From positions 1-45,640 of the forward strand of contig JAGQWH010000011.1 of the NCBI GenBank assembly GCA_020437545.1: DNA of 45,640 bases, in the 5' to 3' direction. Positions 1-8,549 of this stretch are shown piece after piece. This DNA is from Ignavibacteriota bacterium (GTDB lineage Bacteria; Bacteroidota; Ignavibacteria; Tepidaquicellales; Tepidaquicellaceae). The notes beneath the pieces were generated by a model. That model was not told where the DNA came from. It ran no database searches and saw only the letters and a program-made list of their open reading frames with translations. The position numbers and the translations under genes are program-made. Every line of letters begins with the position of its first letter. Positions within the stretch are counted from its first letter, which is position 1.

Positions 1-248
1 AATATCTGCAATACTTTTTCATGTTTGCAATAAATCCGGTTAAGGATATTATTTAGAGCTATTGAATTGAAATTAATCGCGCTTCCGGAAATTCATTTAA
101 ATATATATTACCTGCCTGCTTAAGATATAAAGCTGATTTATTGTTAATTATCGTCATACCGCAATAAAAAAAAACTATTCTCTGTTAACAGAAAATTGGT
201 CATTCAGAAATCAAAATGAATCATTTCCAAATAACAATAAATATTTTT

Positions 249-479
249 TTATACTTCCTGATTTTCGTATCCTATACTTATCTCGCCCGAATTGAATTTC
301 TTTCTGTTGTTTTTTTTATCGACAACTATCAGTCCCCCGTCAGAATCTATATTTGCAACTGTATAGCGTTTTCCTTCCTCATCATTGAATTTTCTGAAAC
401 TGATCTCTTTACCTATGATATTTGTATTACTTTTCCATAAGGACATAAGCTTTTTTCCATCCGTTACAAAATCCAGATT
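249..479 (-). pseudogene. birA: Detached C-terminal domain of biotin protein ligase (birA), after an in-frame stop
   Basis: This stretch is in the same frame as the catalytic part of birA at 480-1043 and directly continues it after a single TAA codon (480-482). Its translation holds the motif WKSNTNIIGKEISF, which is what follows the catalytic domain in bacterial BirA, where a small SH3-like C-terminal domain begins with a W-K-x-x-S-x-T-x-G-K-E-type sequence. Reading through the stop gives an uninterrupted protein of about 264 residues, near the usual length for a BirA without an N-terminal DNA-binding domain. An internal ATG at 446 could start a 65-residue fragment, but a free C-terminal domain has no known role. 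I infer a nonsense mutation, a sequencing error or recoding at the TAA. Confidence 0.72.
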
Positions 480-1043
480 TTAATAAAAATCCAGAATGAT
501 ATTCTTAAGCAGTGTTGTATTGTCCATTTCAATGCCTGACTCTTTTAAAATAGAAGTGGCTTTGTTTTTTATTCCGTCACTGAATTCGTCACAGTTAACG
601 TTTATGCCTGCACCTATAATGAAATTCTTGGTTTCAGATCTGAGATCCTGTACATCGGTAAGTATGCCTGAAATTTTTTTACCATTAAACAAAATATCAT
701 TCGGCCATTTCAGAAAAAGATTTTCAGTCGATTTACCTGAGCAGATATTTTTTATTGAATTAAAAATAATATAGGAGGTATAAAAATTTATGAGATAAAT
801 ATCATCAATTCCGATCCTGAACTTTTTCACAAGTGTAAATGTGAGATCTTTTCCGGGAGTGGATTCCCAGAAGCGGCTGAATCTGCCTGATCCTCTGGTT
901 TGCCTGTCTGTAATAAGAAGAGTGTTGTCGGGAAGATCATGTCTCTTTGCATATTCATTAGTAGATCCGATCTCATCAAAGAATATTAAATCACTTAAAC
1001 AGTTATCTTTTATTAGTTCACTCTTTAATAGTTCAATGTTCAA
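480..1043 (-). CDS. birA: Biotin--[acetyl-CoA-carboxylase] ligase, catalytic domain, truncated by an in-frame TAA
   Basis: BirA makes biotinyl-AMP and attaches biotin to the lysine of biotin carboxyl carrier proteins. Visible family motifs are GSTNEYAK near residue 26, the adenylate-binding glycine/arginine loop RGSGRFSRFW near residue 50, KWPNDILFNGKKISGIL near residue 112 and IGAGINVN near residue 142. There is no N-terminal winged helix, so this is a class I ligase without repressor function. Two oddities: the only start available is TTG (1041-1043) with no Shine-Dalgarno site, lying at the edge of a heptamer repeat array that seems to have replaced the normal upstream region; and the frame stops at 480-482, cutting off the C-terminal domain, which continues in frame to 249. 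The catalytic core may still fold, but in BirA enzymes the C-terminal domain contributes to ATP and carrier-protein binding, so activity is doubtful. Confidence 0.85.
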   Translation of the reverse strand: MNIELLKSELIKDNCLSDLIFFDEIGSTNEYAKRHDLPDNTLLITDRQTRGSGRFSRFWESTPGKDLTFTLVKKFRIGIDDIYLINFYTSYIIFNSIKNICSGKSTENLFLKWPNDILFNGKKISGILTDVQDLRSETKNFIIGAGINVNCDEFSDGIKNKATSILKESGIEMDNTTLLKNIILDFY

Positions 1044-1107
1044 AGTTGAAAGTTGAAAGTTAAAAGTTTAAAGTTAAAAGTTAAAAGTTGAAAGTTGAAA
1101 GTTAAAA
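1041..1107. repeat. Heptamer tandem array A (AAAGTTG/AAAGTTA)
   Basis: About nine degenerate 7-bp units of AAAGTTG or AAAGTTA run from the birA start codon into the gap before the subtilase gene. The same unit forms the longer array after lysC (17765-17887). A GC-rich palindrome-like element (1108-1121) follows directly. Confidence 0.9.
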
Positions 1108-1121
1108 TCCGCGGTGGCGGA
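1108..1121. repeat. Variant copy of a 14-bp GC-rich palindrome
   Basis: The sequence TCCGCGGTGGCGGA matches the perfect palindrome TCCGCCGCGGCGGA, found at 7321-7334 and 40363-40376, at 12 of 14 positions. It stands out sharply from its AT-rich surroundings and lies between two heptamer arrays. Confidence 0.75.
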
Positions 1122-1144
1122 AAAAGTAAAAAATTAAAATCTGC

Positions 1145-1206
1145 ATACCTAATACTTAATACCTAATACCTAATACTCAATACCCAATACTCAATACCCA
1201 ATACCC
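1145..1206. repeat. Heptamer tandem array B (TAATACC/CAATACC), next to the subtilase stop
   Basis: About nine 7-bp units of TAATACC, CAATACC or CAATACT end right at the TAG stop codon (1208-1210) of the minus-strand subtilase gene, so the array occupies the start of its 3' untranslated region. No hairpin strong enough to be an intrinsic terminator is visible. Confidence 0.9.
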
Positions 1207-1207
1207 G

Positions 1208-2875
1208 CTATTCAGGCTTTGCCGGTTTCGAATCTGTTTTCGCTTTAGACGGCTTATCATTATCCTTCAGATCATCCTGAAGATCTTTTTCCAGTTTTTC
1301 TTTAGTTGAAGATTTTTCTTTTTTCAGATCATCCTTATTACCGTCAATACTATTTTTATTTGTCGGGTTATCGTCTTTAGTTATTCCGTCATAATCATAG
1401 GTCAATGCTGCATAACAATCAACTCTTCCAAACCCGTAATATTTATCCCAGCCGGGTTTATCTTCATTTGGGTTGCCGGTCAGATCTTTGGCAGAATATT
1501 TGATTATTTTTTTCAATTCCTCACTTGTTCTGGATTTATCCTGAGCCAGTAAAAGAGAAGCAATGCCGCTTACAATAGCTGTTGACTGGGAAGTTCCGCT
1601 CCAGTATACATCATAATTGGTATCGCTTTCATAATCAAGACCGTAGATCTTGTTGCCCGGAGCTACTACTGAAATATGCGGACCGTAACAGCTTCCTCCG
1701 CCCCAGGAGAATTTTTTGCATCTGCTGTCATCTGTATCAGTTGCTCCAACTGCAAACACACCCTGAAGACTTGCAGGATAATAATCCCTGTCATCACCTT
1801 TATTCATCATTGCGGCAACAATAAGAATTCCGTTCTCATTTGCATAGTCAACTGCAGTATTCAGAACTCTTGAATAATCATCTCCTCCTTCGCTCATATT
1901 AATGATGTCTGCACCATTATCCACTGCATACTTGATTGATTTTGCCCACCATTTATATTCACCGCTGTTATTATCATTCAGATTTTTAACATTCATCAAT
2001 TTGCATTTACCGTCTATACCTGCAAATCCAATTGTATTATTAAGATCAGCGCCGATCACAGTTGCTATGTTGGTACCGTGCCCGAAACCGTCATATGGTT
2101 TTCTGTCATTATATGCAAAATCCCATCCTCTGACATCGTCAACATATCCGTTATTATCGTCATCAATTCTGTTGTTGGGAATCTCTTCTGTATTTATCCA
2201 CATCCTGTTTACCAGATCCGGATGATCATCCTTTATTCCCGAATCAAGTATTGCCACTACGACATCATCACTTCCGGTCTCTATCTCCCATGCAGCCGGC
2301 ATTTTAATATCGGCTCCTACTTTCGCATTCCTGCCGCCTGATGAAGGTTCTACAGATCCGGAATTCTTCAGATACCACTGTTTGTAATACATTTCATCAT
2401 TAGGCTCAAAGTAAGCGATCTTCTTACTGAACAGCCTGTCAAATTTTGTGCCCTTTACTCCTGCAGCGTATCCTTTATAATTCAGTTCGGAATATTCTAC
2501 ATTTTCATTTTTATTAAATTCTTTTACCGCATCTTTCAATTCTTCATCATCAGAATATCCGGCATCATTATTTAAGCTGAATGAATAAATCCTTTCCATG
2601 CCGAGTTTATCGTAAATATTTTTATTTCCGTTATCGAGATTGAAAACTTTTGAAATTCCGGTTACCCTGTATTTCCGGATAATATCGTCGAGCGAACTCA
2701 GACCTGTCTGAAGTGAGATCTTTCCTGTAGCTTCAGAAACCGGCAGAATGGTTTTGGTTTTCACAAAAAATTCTTCAGATGAGAAATTTTTGTTTTCTTT
2801 TATATTTGTTTTAGAACTGCCTGTAATAAAGACAGTAATTGTAAAAACGAAAATCAGGAGAAATATTTTTTTCAT
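1208..2875 (-). CDS. Secreted subtilisin-like serine protease (S8 family)
   Basis: An exported peptidase. Residues 1-20 form a signal peptide (MKKIFLLIFVFTITVFITGS). Residues 35-160 resemble a propeptide or N-terminal region. The S8 catalytic domain spans roughly residues 185-490, with the triad Asp211 in VVVAILDSGI, His266 in GFGHGTNIATVIG and Ser429 in WSGTSQSTAIVSGIASLL; Asn358 is the likely oxyanion residue. The last 60 residues are a low-complexity Lys/Asp/Ser tail (DDLKKEKSSTKEKLEKDLQD) with no T9SS sorting domain, unlike other secreted proteins here, so it may stay in the periplasm or leave another way. The outer-membrane protein gene upstream ends only 9 bp before this start, so the two are probably one transcript. 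A heptamer array begins right after the stop. Its substrate is unknown. Confidence 0.93.
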   Translation of the reverse strand: MKKIFLLIFVFTITVFITGSSKTNIKENKNFSSEEFFVKTKTILPVSEATGKISLQTGLSSLDDIIRKYRVTGISKVFNLDNGNKNIYDKLGMERIYSFSLNNDAGYSDDEELKDAVKEFNKNENVEYSELNYKGYAAGVKGTKFDRLFSKKIAYFEPNDEMYYKQWYLKNSGSVEPSSGGRNAKVGADIKMPAAWEIETGSDDVVVAILDSGIKDDHPDLVNRMWINTEEIPNNRIDDDNNGYVDDVRGWDFAYNDRKPYDGFGHGTNIATVIGADLNNTIGFAGIDGKCKLMNVKNLNDNNSGEYKWWAKSIKYAVDNGADIINMSEGGDDYSRVLNTAVDYANENGILIVAAMMNKGDDRDYYPASLQGVFAVGATDTDDSRCKKFSWGGGSCYGPHISVVAPGNKIYGLDYESDTNYDVYWSGTSQSTAIVSGIASLLLAQDKSRTSEELKKIIKYSAKDLTGNPNEDKPGWDKYYGFGRVDCYAALTYDYDGITKDDNPTNKNSIDGNKDDLKKEKSSTKEKLEKDLQDDLKDNDKPSKAKTDSKPAKPE

Positions 2876-2884
2876 AATATTTTT

Positions 2885-3631
2885 TTAGAAGTTATATCCG
2901 ACTCCGAGACTAAGTCTCAGTCCGTCAACATATATTTTTGAATTTAAGTTTTTATCAAGCTGATAAATTGTTCCGTTTGAATTAATGACTGATGCCGGGT
3001 ATTCACTTTTCACTGTATATTCTCCCTGACTGAACCTTATCTCAAACACTCCCGAAAAATGCTTTGAGATCAGAAATTCCATTCCGCTTAATACAAGAAA
3101 ACTGTATCCCGGTTGTTTGGATACTGTTTTACTTTCAAGATTTAAAATTGTCCGTTTCCTGTCCCCGAAATATGCGCCAAGTCCTCCTCCTAAAAATATC
3201 TCTATGTCATCCGAAAAATTGGGAATATTAAAATATCCCGTAAATTCCACAGGTACCATCCATAGTTCTTCCGTTACTCTAGCTCTCACCCTGGTATTTT
3301 CATCCTGAAAAGTCTGTATGATCTCATTATCATAGATATACAGATAATTTACATTAATCCCAAAGGCAAGATCCTCATTGAACATTTTTTTCCGGATGGT
3401 GATCCCGTAACCATAACCTCCGCTTAATTCTTCCGTCTGCGCTCTTTCGAACGCACTTTCGGAAAACGCATTTAATTGTATTACTGCAGATGATACGTAA
3501 TTTACAGTCGGAATGATACTGTAACCTCTGCCTAAACTTAAGCCTTCTATTCTCTGAGAAAACACATCCGAGAAACCGAGGAAAAAAAATAAGGGTATAA
3601 ATACATGGGAAATTAATTTAAATTTATTCAT
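2885..3631 (-). CDS. Outer-membrane beta-barrel protein of unknown function
   Basis: The start is placed at the ATG at 3631 rather than 27 codons upstream, because a clear signal peptide (MNKFKLISHVFIPLFFFLGF, cleavage probable after DVFSQ) begins there, preceded by GGTGG 6 bases before the ATG. The mature part alternates polar and aromatic residues in strand-like stretches (GYGYGITIRKKM, LAFGINVNYLYIY, IEIFLGGGLGAYFG, SGVFEIRFSQGEYTV) and ends in Phe (RLSLGVGYNF), as expected of barrels inserted by the BAM complex. About 249 residues would fit a barrel of 8-10 strands. It is probably co-transcribed with the downstream subtilase, but no functional link can be shown from sequence. Confidence 0.78.
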   Translation of the reverse strand: MNKFKLISHVFIPLFFFLGFSDVFSQRIEGLSLGRGYSIIPTVNYVSSAVIQLNAFSESAFERAQTEELSGGYGYGITIRKKMFNEDLAFGINVNYLYIYDNEIIQTFQDENTRVRARVTEELWMVPVEFTGYFNIPNFSDDIEIFLGGGLGAYFGDRKRTILNLESKTVSKQPGYSFLVLSGMEFLISKHFSGVFEIRFSQGEYTVKSEYPASVINSNGTIYQLDKNLNSKIYVDGLRLSLGVGYNF

Positions 3632-3769
3632 AAAAAATCCACCGTACATTTTATACAGTGGATTATAATTAACACTTTTATATTTAAAATAAATCCAATT
3701 TTTATTGCCCAACTAATCTCTGCCCTCAATACTCAAAATTAAGCAGCAAATGATCAGCAGGAATTATAA

Positions 3770-5908
3770 TCAATAAAATTTATCCCTGTTATCGACTATA
3801 TCAGCTTCATTCTGCATTTTGTTCAGCCAGTCTGTTACTATTGACTGCTTTTTCGCATTTAAAAGATTTTTTCTTATATCCGACGCCTTCAGCAGATAAT
3901 CCTGTTCATTAAACTCGGTAATTGAATTAAGTTTAACTATATAATATCCTTTTGAACCTTTTATAGGTTTTGAGATCTCACCCGGTTTCATACTCATGAC
4001 TGCAGTACTTAAAGCATAATCCTGACCTATCTTTGGATTTGGAGCTGATACTTTAAAACTATCAATTGTCTCATAGGTATATTGCGGAGCGATCTCTTTC
4101 AGAGAAAACAGATCCGAGTTAGTGATCTTGGACTCCAGATCTTTTGCAATGTTTTCAAGAACCGCGTATTTTTTCTGATTTACCAATTTAGGTTTTACCA
4201 TAGTAACCTTGATAGAATCAAAGTTTAAAAAACCTTCGGGTTTCTTGTCAATGGATTCGTATATAGCATATCCTCCCTGAACTTTTACCGGTGCAGTAAT
4301 GAATCCAACCTTATTGTCGAAAAGTGATCTTATGGTTTTTTTATTACTTCCTGCAAGCGGCACCTGTCCGTCTCTTAAAATATCTCCGGATGTCTGAACT
4401 ACAACATTATTTTCCTTAGCCAGTGAATCAAGAATTTTTCCCTTTTCAAGCTGATAATAAAATTCCTCTGCCTTGCTTTTTACAAGCTGTTTGCTTCTGC
4501 TGCTTGGAACGACAGGTTTGTTTATCAAGGCAACTTTGAATTCTTTCTTTTCCTTTCCGAAAACTTTTATTACATGAAATCCGAAATTTGTCTTTACAGG
4601 ACCTACCAATGATCCGACGCTTGCTCCGAAAGCTGCATCTTCAAATTCTTTAACCATAGCACCTTTTGTGAACCAACCAAGATCTCCTTTATTCTGCTTT
4701 GCAGAAGGATCATCCGATAACTGCTCAGCTAATACTTTAATATCTTCTCCGTTTTTAATTCTGTTGTAAATATCCTGAGCTTTATTTTTTGCTGCAGCGG
4801 TATCAGTTCCGAAATTCACAAGTACGTGAGTCGCATTAATGTAAACATTTTCACCTTCTTTTGAATCAAGAAGCTTTATAGCCTGATATCCTTCATCAGT
4901 TATAAGTACATCCGAAACGTCTCCCGGTTTTGCATTAAAAAGGAAAGTGGTAGCAGGACCTTTGAATACGTTTGACGGCTGATATTCATCTTTAAATGGT
5001 ATTGAAGAATTCTGATTCACAAGTTTTATAAGTGAAGAATCTTCAAGAGTAGCTTTCTTCATATCTTTTGCATAAGCTTCGATATCTCTTTTCATAGAAG
5101 ACGAATCATCGGCGGTTGCCGCATCAGAAAACAGAACATATTTCATTTTTACACTTTCATTCTGTTTGAAATCTGACTTATTCTTCTCGTAATAATCTTT
5201 TAGCTCGGAGTCAGTTACGGCAAACTGAGTTGTATCTGTTAAAGAATTTAGATCAAGAAGGGCGTAATCAAAATTTGCCATTATATTTTCTTCCTTATAC
5301 TTTTCAAGCACTTCACTTTCAGTTACTACAGCACCCTGAGTCAGAATGTTCTGAAGCTTTTCAGACAACAAGGTCTCTCTGCAGTAATTTTCTACTGACT
5401 GCCAGAACTGTGTCGCTTCAGGTGTTTTCATACCAAGCGCTTGCTGATAAAAGCCTGCGTTGAAAACCCCGGTAGAATCCATGAAATTTCTTTTAATAGG
5501 TTCGGGAAGAGTCTCAGGTCTGTTGTAGATCCAGTCAAGTATTTCCTTATCTGAAACGGTTATGCCGTATTTTTCTATAGCCTGCTGAGAAATGGTCTGA
5601 CTTACAAGACTGTTCCATACCTGATCTCTTATCTGATTCATTGTAGCTTCATCGATATCCTGATCCGGATTCTGCTGTCTCATTTGATCTATCTGCTGCG
5701 ATACTATTCTTTCAAATTCCTGATAAGATATTTCCTTGGAATTGATCTTTCCGAAAGCATCACTTCCTCCGCCTAATCCTACATAATTCATTCCCCATTC
5801 AAAAACTATGGTGGCAAGAAAAGCTATGATCAGTATTATAATGATCAGAGGCATCTTATCCCGCATCTTATTCATTATTCCGGTATTCTTAATTTTATTT
5901 TTTTCCAT
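3770..5908 (-). CDS. ppiD: Membrane-anchored periplasmic peptidyl-prolyl isomerase/foldase (PpiD/SurA-like)
   Basis: A chaperone for proteins leaving the Sec translocon. Residues 20-38 are a single N-terminal membrane segment (MPLIIIILIIAFLATIVFEW) that would anchor the protein with its body in the periplasm. Residues 50-200 form the helical SurA_N-like chaperone region, beginning with KINSKEISYQEFERIV. Residues 356-452 are a clear parvulin (PpiC) domain: INATHVLVNFG, SDDPSAKQNKGDLGWFTKG, FEDAAFG and TNFGFHVIKVFG. A weaker PpiC-like segment lies near residues 635-665 (MKPGEISKPIKGSKGYYIVK). At 712 residues it is longer than E. coli PpiD (623), as is common in Bacteroidota. The ATG is preceded by GAGGAG about 12 bases upstream. 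In a cell with many exported beta proteins it likely supports outer-membrane assembly. Confidence 0.9.
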   Translation of the reverse strand: MEKNKIKNTGIMNKMRDKMPLIIIILIIAFLATIVFEWGMNYVGLGGGSDAFGKINSKEISYQEFERIVSQQIDQMRQQNPDQDIDEATMNQIRDQVWNSLVSQTISQQAIEKYGITVSDKEILDWIYNRPETLPEPIKRNFMDSTGVFNAGFYQQALGMKTPEATQFWQSVENYCRETLLSEKLQNILTQGAVVTESEVLEKYKEENIMANFDYALLDLNSLTDTTQFAVTDSELKDYYEKNKSDFKQNESVKMKYVLFSDAATADDSSSMKRDIEAYAKDMKKATLEDSSLIKLVNQNSSIPFKDEYQPSNVFKGPATTFLFNAKPGDVSDVLITDEGYQAIKLLDSKEGENVYINATHVLVNFGTDTAAAKNKAQDIYNRIKNGEDIKVLAEQLSDDPSAKQNKGDLGWFTKGAMVKEFEDAAFGASVGSLVGPVKTNFGFHVIKVFGKEKKEFKVALINKPVVPSSRSKQLVKSKAEEFYYQLEKGKILDSLAKENNVVVQTSGDILRDGQVPLAGSNKKTIRSLFDNKVGFITAPVKVQGGYAIYESIDKKPEGFLNFDSIKVTMVKPKLVNQKKYAVLENIAKDLESKITNSDLFSLKEIAPQYTYETIDSFKVSAPNPKIGQDYALSTAVMSMKPGEISKPIKGSKGYYIVKLNSITEFNEQDYLLKASDIRKNLLNAKKQSIVTDWLNKMQNEADIVDNRDKFY

Positions 5909-5988
5909 TAAATAGAACTTCTCCTCAGTGAGTTTTTTATATTAAATTAATTTCTTTTTATTTTTTAAGAATCTGAAAACTAAAATTT

Positions 5989-6005
5989 TTGCTTTGCAAA
6001 AGCAA
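5989..6005 (-). terminator. Possible weak terminator hairpin after meaB
   Basis: A perfect 7-bp stem with a 3-base loop (TTGCTTT, GCA, AAAGCAA) lies 41 bp past the meaB stop codon. On the minus strand it is followed by AAAAATTTT rather than a long T run, so termination would be weak; it may only be a hairpin in the ppiD leader. Confidence 0.3.
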
Positions 6006-6045
6006 TGAATTTATTATAATCAAATCCCGTTAATTTGTCTATTTT

Positions 6046-7002
6046 TCAATTTTTGATTCCGGTTATCTCTTCGACAAAGCTGTATGGATCTTCCTTCTTT
6101 ATCAGAATATCATCGATCTTTCCGTCAAGAAACTCAAGCTTTTTCCTGTCCCAGAATTCCACTTCCAGTTTATTGTGAATCAATCCTTTTATTTTTTTAT
6201 TCAGATTATCTTTTCTTTTCAACTTCAGATAACCGGTCTTTTCCAGATGATCCTTATGTTTCATGATCTCATTGAAAAGCTCTTCAGTGCCTTTATTCTG
6301 ACTTCCTACGGTTTTCAATACTTCTATAATCCAGTTATCTTTGGATGGAGGTTTCAGATGTATAATGTTTTTAATAGTGGAAACAATTCCATCAGCGCCT
6401 TCCCTGTCTGATTTATTCAGAACAAATATATCCGCAATTTCCATCAATCCCGCTTTCATTGCCTGTACAGAGTCTCCGGATTCGGGTACAAGTACTACTA
6501 TTGTAGTATCTGCTGTCTGTGCTATGTCAAGCTCGGATTGTCCAACGCCTACTGTCTCAATTATAATAAAATCCTTGCCTGATGCATCCAGTATGTCACA
6601 GGCTTCAACTACGCTTTTGCTTAATCCTCCGAGACTTCCTCTTGTAGCCATCGAACGGATGAATACATCTTCAAGCAAACCGGAATCCTGCATCCTTATC
6701 CTGTCTCCGAGCAATGCTCCGCCGGTAAACGGACTCGTCGGATCAACGGCTATCACACCTATTTTGTATCCCTTTTCTTTTAATAATTTTATAAGATTAT
6801 TCGTTAAAGTGGATTTCCCGGCTCCGGGAGGTCCTGTAATTCCTATCCTGTATGCGTTACCAGTATGTTTATAAAGTAATTTTAATAATTCTTCACTGTT
6901 GCTGTCCTCATTCTCAATTATGCTCAATGCCCGCGCAACTGACCTCTTATCAGAAGATATTATCTTATCCGCAAAATTTTTCAATCTATTTTCCTGTTCC
7001 AA
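6046..7002 (-). CDS. meaB: MeaB/ArgK-family GTPase, chaperone of methylmalonyl-CoA mutase
   Basis: A P-loop GTPase that in characterised cases guards adenosylcobalamin loading of methylmalonyl-CoA mutase. The Walker A motif is GITGPPGAGKSTLTN (about residues 54-68), followed by VIAVDPTSPFTGGALLGDRI, RSMATRGSLGGL, the switch-like ETVGVGQSELDIA, VPESGDSVQAMKAG and the base-recognition NKSD. These strings are diagnostic of the family (the old name, LAO/AO transport ATPase, is misleading). At 318 residues the length is normal. No mutase subunit (mutA/mutB) is in the window, so partnership is inferred from the family alone. The 360 bases upstream are mostly a 9-bp tandem array. Confidence 0.95.
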   Translation of the reverse strand: MEQENRLKNFADKIISSDKRSVARALSIIENEDSNSEELLKLLYKHTGNAYRIGITGPPGAGKSTLTNNLIKLLKEKGYKIGVIAVDPTSPFTGGALLGDRIRMQDSGLLEDVFIRSMATRGSLGGLSKSVVEACDILDASGKDFIIIETVGVGQSELDIAQTADTTIVVLVPESGDSVQAMKAGLMEIADIFVLNKSDREGADGIVSTIKNIIHLKPPSKDNWIIEVLKTVGSQNKGTEELFNEIMKHKDHLEKTGYLKLKRKDNLNKKIKGLIHNKLEVEFWDRKKLEFLDGKIDDILIKKEDPYSFVEEITGIKN

Positions 7003-7076
7003 TATGACTATAAAATTATTTGTATCATTATTTTTTCAATCTCTCAAAACAATCTTTTATACTCTAATCGCTCTGC

Positions 7077-7361
7077 TCACTAACTCACTCTATTCACTCT
7101 ATTCACTCTATTCACTCTATTCACTCCACACACTCTACACACTCTTCACACTCTACTCACTCTACACACTATAAACACTCTACACACTCTACACACTCTA
7201 CACACTCTAAACACTCTACACACTCTAAACACTCTACACACTCTAAACACTCTACACACTCTAAACACTCTAAACACTCTAAACACTCAACACACTCTAA
7301 ACACTCAACACACTCTACACTCCGCCGCGGCGGACTACACACTCTAAAAACTCTACACACT
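7077..7361. repeat. Nonamer tandem array C (CACTCTA-based), next to the K+ channel stop
   Basis: About thirty 9-bp units fill the gap between the meaB start and the channel gene stop. The left part uses TTCACTCTA and the remainder alternates CACACTCTA and AACACTCTA. The array runs up to and into the TAG stop codon (7362-7364). It is interrupted once, at 7321-7334, by the GC palindrome TCCGCCGCGGCGGA. A 9-bp unit keeps frame, so minus-strand translation yields a meaningless Val-Glu-Cys repeat. Confidence 0.95.
7321..7334. repeat. Perfect 14-bp GC palindrome TCCGCCGCGGCGGA
   Basis: An exact self-complementary 14-mer within nonamer array C, identical to 40363-40376 and 12/14 identical to 1108-1121. 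All three copies sit in or next to a short tandem array just past a minus-strand stop codon. Confidence 0.9.
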
Positions 7362-8342
7362 CTATTTAGGTGTTCTCAAAACAATAAGCTCATCATTTTT
7401 ATTTAAAATAGTACTGCCATTAGGTTTAAAATTCAATTCATCCTCCGATTTTATTGCAATGATAAGAGAATCCTTAAATTTACTGTCTTTTAAATTCGCT
7501 ATACTTTTTCCGTCTTCTTTATCTGTTACTATTATTTCTTCTATTTTAATATTTTTATGTTTTTCCCCGCTCACAATATCGAGAACGTGAGTACTTGAAG
7601 GGCGGAGCATCTCGGAAGCCATTCTGAGTCCGCTGATATAATTAGTAGAAACAATCTTATTGGCTCCGGCTAATTTGATCTTGCTCAAATTCCTGTGATT
7701 TACACACAATGAAACTATCTTTATATCCGGGTTCAACCTTCTTGCAGATAAGCATATAACAAGATTCAGATTGTCATCGCTGGTAGATGCGAAAATTCCT
7801 TCGGCTCTTTCAATTCCGGCTTTCAGCAAGACCTCATCTTCACTTGCATCACCTTCAATGTATGACATCTCTGTAAAAATTTTTTTTACATTTTCAATTA
7901 CATCACTGTTTATTTCTATACATACATTATCGGTGCTGTAATAAGAAAGCTCTTCCATTAGGTGAAGTGAATGTCTGCCGATTCCGCAAACTATATAATG
8001 TTTTTCCATATTTTTAATATTTTTTTCCATCTTTCGTTTTTTAAAAGATTTTCTTAAATGACCGTCGACAAATACAACGGATACGGTGGACACAAAATAT
8101 GTTAACAGACCAATTCCAAGAAATGCAAGTACCATTGTAAACATCCTGATATTTGTCTGATCTTCCATTAATACAACTTCATCAAATCCTATTGTCGTAA
8201 TTGTTATTACCGTAAAATACAGACAAGTAAATAAATTGTATCTTTCATCTGAAAGAAAATAATAACCGAAAGTTCCTATAGATAGAATTGTCAGCAACGC
8301 AATCCCGGTACCTAATAGTCTTCTTTTTAGATCTTTATCCAT
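7362..8342 (-). CDS. Two-TM potassium channel with RCK (TrkA-N/TrkA-C) domains
   Basis: A Kch/MthK-like ion channel. TM1 covers about residues 10-30, the pore helix and filter about 38-55, and TM2 about 67-90; a basic linker (RKSFKKRKMEK) leads to a cytoplasmic RCK domain starting with YIVCGIGRHSLHL (residues 116-128), a Rossmann GxGxxx motif, and ending with a TrkA-C-like region (residues 250-326, NDELIVLRTP). The filter reads TTIGFDE where most channels have TxGYGD or TIGFGE; the second glycine is replaced by Asp54, which may alter selectivity. The reading frame ends inside the nonamer array. It appears to be transcribed alone, with a 207-bp AT-rich divergent spacer to the amidohydrolase gene. 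Confidence 0.92.
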   Translation of the reverse strand: MDKDLKRRLLGTGIALLTILSIGTFGYYFLSDERYNLFTCLYFTVITITTIGFDEVVLMEDQTNIRMFTMVLAFLGIGLLTYFVSTVSVVFVDGHLRKSFKKRKMEKNIKNMEKHYIVCGIGRHSLHLMEELSYYSTDNVCIEINSDVIENVKKIFTEMSYIEGDASEDEVLLKAGIERAEGIFASTSDDNLNLVICLSARRLNPDIKIVSLCVNHRNLSKIKLAGANKIVSTNYISGLRMASEMLRPSSTHVLDIVSGEKHKNIKIEEIIVTDKEDGKSIANLKDSKFKDSLIIAIKSEDELNFKPNGSTILNKNDELIVLRTPK

Positions 8343-8549
8343 TTAAATCCATATTGTGTAAATTAGATATTAACTGAATAAATTAAAATTGAAATTTGTG
8401 TATAAACATATTAAAACTATAAATGATACAATAGCAAAATTCATCGTGATTTTTTTATCAGCCTATTTAAATAGTCTTGTTAAGAGTATTGAATTTTTAA
8501 ATATAATATTTAATTTTATTCACAATCCAAACTTAAACCTTTTTTATAA

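Noticed and set aside
216-440. Plus-strand 74-codon frame at the left edge
   Set aside because: It lies opposite the recognisable C-terminal domain of birA on the minus strand and has no family resemblance.
3632-3712. Longer start for the outer-membrane protein
   Set aside because: The added 27 residues are polar and would bury the signal peptide; the internal ATG at 3631 has a better upstream context.
7169-7360. A 63-codon minus-strand frame rich in Val-Glu-Cys
   Set aside because: It is only the translation of the 9-bp tandem array C; no start signal and no non-repetitive sequence.
7077-7361. Possible CRISPR array
   Set aside because: Units are 9 bp, contiguous and without spacers; no cas genes nearby. 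The same applies to the other arrays.
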